From: Agelaius tricolor
Taxonomy: Eukaryota; Chordata; Aves; Passeriformes; Icteridae
DNA: 64,000 nt
Assembly (NCBI GenBank): GCA_023055355.1
Contig: JALJCS010000001.1
Span: 23,745,881-23,809,880, forward strand
Direction: 5' to 3'
A program made the position numbers and the translations under genes. Under the pieces are notes generated by a model that was given only the letters and a program-made list of their open reading frames with translations, was not told the DNA's origin and did no database searches. Shown one piece after another: positions 59,001-64,000 of this stretch. Within the stretch, counting starts at the first letter, position 1, and every line of letters begins with the position of its first letter.

Positions 59001-62000
59001 ATGTAAATGGGTGATCAGAGGCACGTTAACATTCAGGTACTGAATGTTAGATTAGAGCTTTGGTGACTGTCAGTGTAGAAATGGAAGAAGAAAACAGGAT
59101 GATTATTGACTCTCTTCCTTTCAGCTGAAAAGTCATTTAAAGAAAGACATCATTAAAGATGCTTACATCATCTTTGATAAAGAGAGGTGCAAGTTTGACA
59201 GCTTGTTTTGAATGTCATTTAATTTCTCATTTGCTATTTATATTTACTTTCCAGGATCCTCTTGTGCACTTACCAGAAGACATGGTAGCAAGAGCTTATA
59301 ATATTTTTGCCATTACATTTAAATATGCAGTAGATATATTAACATGGGAAAAGGAAAATGAATTGCCTGGTCTAGAAATGATGTAAGTATAGTATTTGTC
59401 TTCTGCCTTTTAAAGGCTTACAGATATTTACAGTTGAAAATGCAGGTTCTGATTTTAAGAATCTTTTCTGCCTTTCCTGAAGTTGTCAGAAATATTTTGT
59501 ATAAAATAATTGTAGTAGATTTGTATTTCTCATATTTTTCCTTTGCTCTTGCTTTTACTTTTAACATTGCTTTAAATGGCATAAATTCAATCCTTGCTTT
59601 GAGTGACATAAATTCAATCTTTGCTTTGAAGTGAGAAGAGTGACACTTACTACTGCATGCTGTTTAATGATGAAGTCCATACCTATGAACAAGTTATTTA
59701 TACTCTTCAGAAGGCTGTGAACTGCACACAGAAGGAAGCCATTGGTTTTGCAACAACAGTAGATAGAGATGTAAGTGAATTAATTGATAGAACTGTTAAT
59801 TACCTTGACCTAATGTTTGTTTTATGACTATACTTACTTTAGTCTGTTTTCCCAAAGCGTGTGGTTAATGTGAGTCTGTGAGTCCTGTGTGTCATACCAC
59901 CATAAATGCCTTAATACTAAATACTAAATGTCTCAGTGCCTAAATGCTATTTGGCCAGTCCAAACCAGACCTGATACTGAATATGTTTCAATGTAAATGT
60001 ATTCAAGTAGGTCTTATAAGTGTAAATGCCAAGGTGTTTCTCACTCCTCTGTCAAAAATGGGCAGCAGCTTTGGCTGAACCATGGAGCTGACATTGAAAG
60101 AGTCCCTAAATATGCTCATAGGAAATGCTTCTCAGAATAACAGCAGTTAAGTGTGAGGGATAAAATCCATAACTGACTGCTTTTTTTCTGGTGCTTGTGG
60201 AACTGTTCATGATTTGGGGTTTCTTTTTTAAATGTAATTTAATTTTCTTTTTCGTAATTGTCAGATTACAGTGGTAGGAAGAGGTAAAAGCATTTAACAG
60301 TTTTTAGGAGGAACAGTGAGTTCAGAATCACTATATGCTGAATATAATTGTAACTAGTATTTCAGTTTCAGAAGCACTCTGTCAGCTGTGTTGTAGTGTG
60401 GCTGATGTTAATTTTTTTAAGGAAAGTGATACTTCATTGGGTAACTGCAACTTTTTATTTTTGCAATGAACCTGTGCTTACAGGTTTGTAAGCACAGGTT
60501 GACATGAAAGAAGTGTCTTTTTTATTTGGGCTTATTGGCTTGTTCCTATTTTTGGGGTTTTGGTGTGGGGAGGAAATCTTTAAATCTTTTCCCAAATGGC
60601 AATGAGAATGTCATTTTGTGTGGTTAAAGTACTTCAGGGAGGTCAGTGGAGCAGGAAATATAACCACTTCATATTACTTAACACTGAACTAGATTTTGGT
60701 TTTGTGTTATCACTGCTCTATCTTTTGTGGTAACCAAAGGATTCACGTCTGATCCCTGAATATGAGCTGACCTGAGCATGTGCTGTGTGTTGAGGGATAC
60801 ACTCAGAATTTCCTACTGTTGATGCCTTCTACTTCCAAATGCATACATGAATGCATATATAGATGAGCATGTATGTGGAAGAAATGAGAATGTTATGCCT
60901 GAAGCAGTGATTTGGCATCAGATCTAAAGTGCCCGTGAGTTTTCCAGTCTGCAATACACTATAAATTCAATCAATTATCTATTTTGATGTGTTGATTGAC
61001 AGTAGAGAAAGACTGAAAACCTTCTTTTGGAATAAAACAAGTGCTTCAATTGTATGTTTAAAAGACCAGTTAACTTTAATATCTGCTTTTTTTAAAGGCA
61101 CTGAAATACCTGAAATATCTTCAAGTTATATCAAAACTAATGAATAATGCCTTTGTACTAATGTTTTCAGTATTTTAATAAAAGAAGTGTAGTTCTTTTC
61201 ATTGTTCATCCTAAGAAACAAGGGAAAGAAAACACAGAAAACTTAATGTAACAGGTAAATGAATATATGATACAATTTTATTTTCTTTTTAAAAGTACAG
61301 GGTGCATTTGGGAAATCCAAGTATCTAACTATATACAGTACTTAAGAAAGTGAAAATAGCATAAAAGGCAGAGTAGTTAGCATGTATCTGAAGCTTTTAC
61401 TGTGTTTTTTATACAAGTGTAGAACACAGAATTGGGACTCCCTGTTTAGGAGCTGATGGTAATGTTACATCTGTCTGAATTTGCAGGGCCGTAGGTCTGT
61501 TCGATATGGAGACTTCCAGTACTGTGATCAGGCAAAATCAGTAATAGTGGTAAGTAGTGGGGATAAGGGATGCTATCTCCTCACTTGCCTCCTCTTAAGC
61601 AGAAGGAGGCTTTGCTACCCAGTTTGTGATACTATTATCGTAATAACTCATTATATTTTAATGATACAAAGTGTTGGAGATGCTATTTACAATACAGTAG
61701 AGGTATAAAAATACTGGTTTATGGGGTTGTTGTTGATCTTTTGTTGGGTTTTTTTTTCCTACTATGGCCTACCTAACACCCAAAATAATTATTTAAAAAG
61801 AAGTTTGTAGGCAATTTTTTTTCTTCATAAAACAGATGTTGACAGGAACTTTGAATGTATCTTTTAGAATTACATGCTAGTTCAGATCAGTGAAGTTCAA
61901 TTATTACAGTTTTTCTCCCATAGTGTGAAGTTACTTATGTCTTTCACAGCAACAGTTATGGAAATTATTACTGATTGAGTCCAAGTGTGAAACTGCAAAT

Positions 62001-62909
62001 ACTTTCATTGCATCTATGCATTTATATATGTATGTATATTAATATCTATATATTGCAACATTCTTCCATGTAAAAATGTGAGAATGTTTTCTTTTATTTT
62101 TTTAACTGCCGCAGTGCAGTACTTAATCACATGAAATAAATAGTTTATGTATGATACTGCAACCTTCTATGAAAAGCAAATGCTGCAACTAGCGTTACTG
62201 TTCTTTAACTATTGAAGATATTTTGAAAGCATTAGTATATTTTTTAGGATAATGTTGTGCAATATTTTTAACTTGCTGGCCATGCAGGCAAAGAACAAAT
62301 GGCTTTTATGTGTAACATCTAACCATTATGCTTTCTAACACATAGATGAGGGTAAATTCTTTATTTTAACTCTGTATGTTTAATTTGTGGTTTTGAAAAT
62401 AGTCTGTGCTCAGTCAGTTTCCATGATGGGCTGCAGTGTGACTTGCCTGTCATGTTGAGAGGGATAAACACACGTGGCTGTCTTGGGTTGAACGTGGGAG
62501 TGCTTATCAGTAAAATGCAGCAGATCAGTGTAAGCATTGATAACAGGCCAAGAGTGGAAAATGGTTTGACCTAAATATGCTGATATTGCATAATAAGGTT
62601 CTTCAAATATTAATAGGATAAACAAAATGCACTTTTTTTGGGCTTGTTATGTAGGTGTTAGTAATTAGAATATGTATTAATATTATAAATTATCAGATTT
62701 AATCACAGGAATGCTGTATTTCTGTATAGAAGTATATACCAGTCCTCACTTAAATATGCATTGCCTCCTTTCTCCTTTTCTATTTAAGAGAAATACCAGT
62801 CGTCAGACAAAGCCATTGAAAGTGCAAGTTATGCATTCATCTATTGTTGCCCATCAGAGCTTTGGTCTGAAGCTCCTAACTTGGCTTGGCAGTGTTATTG
62901 GATATTCAG
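47010..62909 (+). CDS. UBR2: UBR2, E3 ubiquitin-protein ligase of the N-degron pathway (exons 1-8, 3' part missing)
   Basis: Eight exons with GT/AG borders join in frame into about 327 residues that match vertebrate UBR2 almost residue for residue. UBR2 is a large cytosolic and nuclear RING-type E3 that binds destabilising N-terminal residues and ubiquitinates the proteins carrying them; in vertebrates it is also known for roles in meiotic germ cells. Visible parts are an N-terminal region (residues 1-96), a complete UBR box (97-168) with zinc ligands C99, C112, C115, C124, C127, H133, H136, C149, C151, C163 and H166 and acidic N-degron pocket residues D118, D150 and D153, then a ClpS-like domain (about 220-290) for bulky hydrophobic N-termini. 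The family protein is about 1,755 residues, so roughly 80 percent, including the RING and autoinhibitory regions, lies past the right edge. UBR1 is excluded because the exon 4-8 sequence follows UBR2 specifically. I see no frameshift or stop. Confidence 0.98.
48331..48346. repeat. T16 homopolymer in UBR2 intron 1
   Basis: Sixteen consecutive T. No adjacent element was recognised that would explain it. Confidence 0.9.
50585..51675 (-). mobile_element. Solo ERVL-type LTR, antisense in UBR2 intron 1
   Basis: The 1,091-bp element has TG...CA ends on the minus strand (TGCACTGGGTTTG at 51,675, CAACTCACTACA at 50,585) and a perfect 5-bp duplication AGAAT (50,580-50,584 and 51,676-51,680). The composition and phrases (AGTTGACCTTGGCTGG, CCAATCAAATCAGAGTAGGG, CCATGGGCTGCAG, TACCAAAACATTGCC) match a long LTR class common in bird genomes. 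An internal 45-47 bp periodic repeat is described separately. No gag, pol or env remains. An open frame of about 150 codons crosses it and is not a recognised protein. Confidence 0.88.
50993..51268 (-). repeat. Internal 45-47 bp periodic repeat within the antisense LTR
   Basis: The word CTCCA recurs at 50,993, 51,039, 51,084, 51,178 and 51,223 (spacing 46, 45, 94, 45), usually followed by TGGG or CTGGG and a CATGGG/CAGGG block. One unit near 51,131 is degraded. The period is about 15 codons, so on the minus strand a similar peptide pattern recurs ([26 protein letters not shown]). Confidence 0.75.
52248..52507 (+). CDS. UBR2: UBR2 exon 2 (residues 27-113, start of UBR box)
   Basis: 260 bases beginning [20 protein letters not shown] and ending in the first half of the UBR box ([15 protein letters not shown]). 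Zinc ligands C99 and C112 are here. The acceptor is AAAAG with a modest pyrimidine tract, and the donor is CAG followed by GTAG. The last codon (Arg113) is split 2+1 with exon 3. Conservation with mammalian UBR2 is very high apart from a few conservative changes near residues 32-36. Confidence 0.97.
52508..54876 (+). other. UBR2: UBR2 intron 2
   Basis: 2,369 bases of AT-rich sequence ending in a long T-rich tract before the exon 3 acceptor. No mobile element recognised. Confidence 0.9.
54877..54955 (+). CDS. UBR2: UBR2 exon 3 (residues 113-139, UBR box core)
   Basis: 79 bases encoding [20 protein letters not shown] and the next six residues. It supplies zinc ligands C115, C124, C127, H133 and H136 and the acidic pocket residue D118. 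The acceptor follows a long T-rich tract ending TTCTCAG; the donor is AGG followed by GTTAGT. The exon ends in phase 0. Confidence 0.97.
54956..56313 (+). other. UBR2: UBR2 intron 3
   Basis: 1,358 bases, AT-rich, no feature recognised. Confidence 0.9.
56314..56427 (+). CDS. UBR2: UBR2 exon 4 (residues 140-177, UBR box end)
   Basis: 114 bases, 38 codons, beginning [20 protein letters not shown]. It contains the family signature GGGFCDCGD with zinc ligands C149, C151, C163 and H166 and N-degron contact residues D150 and D153. The acceptor is TTTTAG and the donor GAG followed by GTAATT. It ends in an acidic linker (ETAEEE). Confidence 0.97.
56428..59254 (+). other. UBR2: UBR2 intron 4
   Basis: 2,827 bases. 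A TA/TG microsatellite lies near 56,470-56,495. A GC-richer block at about 58,390-58,620 has no recognised homology. No exon is missing between residues 177 and 178. Confidence 0.9.
59255..59382 (+). CDS. UBR2: UBR2 exon 5 (residues 178-220)
   Basis: 128 bases beginning [20 protein letters not shown] and ending LPGLEM plus a split Ile. The acceptor is TTTCCAG and the donor is a consensus GTAAGT. Compared with the human protein as I recall it, the ELP-xx-LEM stretch is one residue shorter here, in the linker between the UBR box and the ClpS-like domain. Confidence 0.96.
59580..59634. repeat. UBR2: 27/28-bp tandem duplication spanning the UBR2 exon 6 acceptor
   Basis: Unit 1 (59,580-59,606) and unit 2 (59,607-59,634) are identical except for one C/T difference and one inserted A. 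Each begins CATAAATTCAATC and ends in AG followed by TGA. Unit 2 contains the real acceptor of exon 6, so unit 1 carries a copy of it 28 bases upstream. Confidence 0.92.
59632..59770 (+). CDS. UBR2: UBR2 exon 6 (residues 220-266, ClpS-like domain)
   Basis: 139 bases encoding [20 protein letters not shown] and the following 26 residues. The [12 protein letters not shown] stretch corresponds to the ClpS-type NDE loop used to bind type 2 N-degrons. The acceptor (TTTGAAG) has a weak pyrimidine tract and lies inside a tandem duplication (59,580-59,634). The donor is GAT followed by GTAAGT. Confidence 0.97.
59771..61486 (+). other. UBR2: UBR2 intron 6
   Basis: 1,716 bases, AT-rich, with the perfect 14-bp hairpin at 60,469-60,500. 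No mobile element recognised. Confidence 0.9.
60469..60500. repeat. Perfect 14-bp inverted repeat, GGTT loop, UBR2 intron 6
   Basis: AACCTGTGCTTACA (60,469-60,482) and TGTAAGCACAGGTT (60,487-60,500) are perfect reverse complements separated by four bases. It lies mid-intron, away from splice sites. Confidence 0.9.
61487..61549 (+). CDS. UBR2: UBR2 exon 7 (residues 267-287)
   Basis: 63 bases, 21 codons, encoding [20 protein letters not shown] plus Val, the end of the ClpS-like domain. The acceptor is TTTGCAG and the donor GTG followed by GTAAGT. It is phase 0 on both sides, so skipping it would keep the frame. Confidence 0.97.
61550..62788 (+). other. UBR2: UBR2 intron 7
   Basis: 1,239 bases, AT-rich, with a TA-rich patch near 62,025-62,055. 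Nothing else recognised. Confidence 0.9.
62789..62909 (+). CDS. UBR2: UBR2 exon 8 (residues 288-327, last exon in window)
   Basis: 121 bases, 40 codons plus one base, beginning [20 protein letters not shown] and ending [12 protein letters not shown]. The acceptor is TATTTAAG and the donor is G followed by GTGGGC. The exon is phase 1 at its end, so exon 9 must lie beyond position 64,000, because nothing with UBR2 similarity is seen in 62,910-64,000. Confidence 0.96.
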
Positions 62910-64000
62910 GTGGGCAAAATTTATATTTTGAGATAAGATAGAGAATATTTGAGAGGAGCTGATTTTCTGAAGCAATTTTGTCTTCCTTTTTGAGATATGT
63001 AATGTATAAGGCAAAGCTATTAATAACTTGTCAGACTTCATTTTATTTTCTCTTACTGGAGTTCTGTTCTGAATTCTAACTTCCATGTGAAAGTGCTACC
63101 AGTCTTACATAGTCTTTTCTGTTTAGTTGCTGTTGAACAGAAGCTGAGACTTGCTGTCAAATGCAGTATGCCAAAAAGCTATTTTTTCAGTCCCTACTTC
63201 TTTTTAAATGAATGCAGTAAGCTGAAAATAACCTGTCTGATTAGATAAAACAAAATTATTCAGAAGTAATTTGATGAATGTAGATGAAAGCGATTGCTTC
63301 AGATTTTTTGCTAAGTAGAACAGAGAAAATGCAGTGAATTGTGGAGGGTTTTGGTAAGTATAAAAGCTGACAAAGTCCTAATCAGATTTTTTAAAAGAGG
63401 TTTCTTCAAAGGAATCAAGATGCACAGTATCAGAATTTATGGGAATGCTCAGTTTTTGTTTTGACTTCATTCTCCCTTTGTCTTGGTAAATCATAAGATG
63501 TAGGGTATGGGAGGAAATAAAAGGAAAAGTGACAAACTGCTGATATGGAGAAATGTAGGTACAGACCCCCTTGCAATTTGTATTTTTTTAATCTGGAAAT
63601 GTTAGCAAGAAGTATTAGCAAAGCACACTCAGCTTTCATATTGCACATATGTTCTGCATGGTTGCATCATTTCTTCAGAGACTGTATGTTTTATTAGACT
63701 GAGAGTTGAAAAACCAAGATTTCTTGCACAGGGTCTTTATAACATGTTCTCGTTTTTGAAACATAAGTCGTTTATGTTTAAATTTTAAAGATAAGTAAAT
63801 CAAACTTCTGAACAGTATGTATTAGTAGATTGGAGTGATGAAGAAAGTTTCCTTTTGTGGGAAATTTTCCTTTCAGTGAAACATGCAGGCAGGCACTATC
63901 TTTCTTATCCTTATCCTATTTTAAGCCCAGTGTTGTTCCACATCATTTGTGCCAAGTGCCACAGTCATTAATTTTCAGCACTAAATGACAGTGGCAAAAA
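62910..64000 (+). other. UBR2: Start of UBR2 intron 8 (continues past the window)
   Basis: Begins with donor GTGGGC. No exon 9 similarity is visible before the right edge. Confidence 0.85.

Noticed and set aside
62400..62590. Slightly GC-richer block in UBR2 intron 7 thought to be a repeat or exon
   Set aside because: UBR2 exons 7 and 8 already join in frame and no repeat family phrase could be matched.

Overview
This window looks like bird nuclear DNA, most likely from a perching bird (passerine). Two things support this. Eight spliced exons encode the start of the ubiquitin ligase UBR2 and are almost identical to the vertebrate protein. The repeats are typically avian: three truncated CR1 LINE copies, two solo LTRs of ERVL type with 5-bp target duplications, and a SINE with a tRNA-Ile head and a CR1-like tail, a design known from passerines. 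No bacterial or phage features are present. Open frames elsewhere are short and look like chance.

Layout. Positions 1 to about 27,250 are AT-rich, repeat-poor non-coding DNA in which I recognise no exon. Positions 27,300-29,115 are a dense CpG island with strong minus-strand splice donors (best at 28,239-28,244). By human synteny, where TRERF1 lies head-to-head with UBR2, this is probably the TRERF1 promoter with a non-coding first exon, and the left 27 kb would be its first intron. That name is inference, because no TRERF1 coding sequence is visible. Positions 29.1-46.7 kb are intergenic and hold most of the mobile elements (SINE 30,240-30,377; CR1 copies near 32.8, 40.7 and 46.0 kb; ERVL LTR 43,480-44,064), two small orphan CpG-rich patches (30.7-31.1 and 40.0-40.3 kb) and a striking 24-bp hairpin at 45,239-45,292.

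Positions 46,709-47,460 are the UBR2 CpG-island promoter and exon 1. It has no evident TATA box, carries ZNF143-like, Sp1, ETS and YY1 motifs, and is bounded upstream by the 3' end of a CR1. UBR2 then runs on the plus strand to the right edge. Exons 1-8 (about 327 codons) give the N-terminal region, the complete zinc-binding UBR box and a ClpS-like domain; the rest of the gene lies beyond the window. Intron 1 contains a 1,091-bp solo ERVL LTR in antisense orientation. A 27-bp duplication at the 3' end of intron 5 has copied the splice acceptor.

No new multi-gene system was found. The observations most worth following are the hairpin, the duplicated acceptor, the internal 45-47 bp periodic repeat of the antisense LTR, and the promoter architecture.
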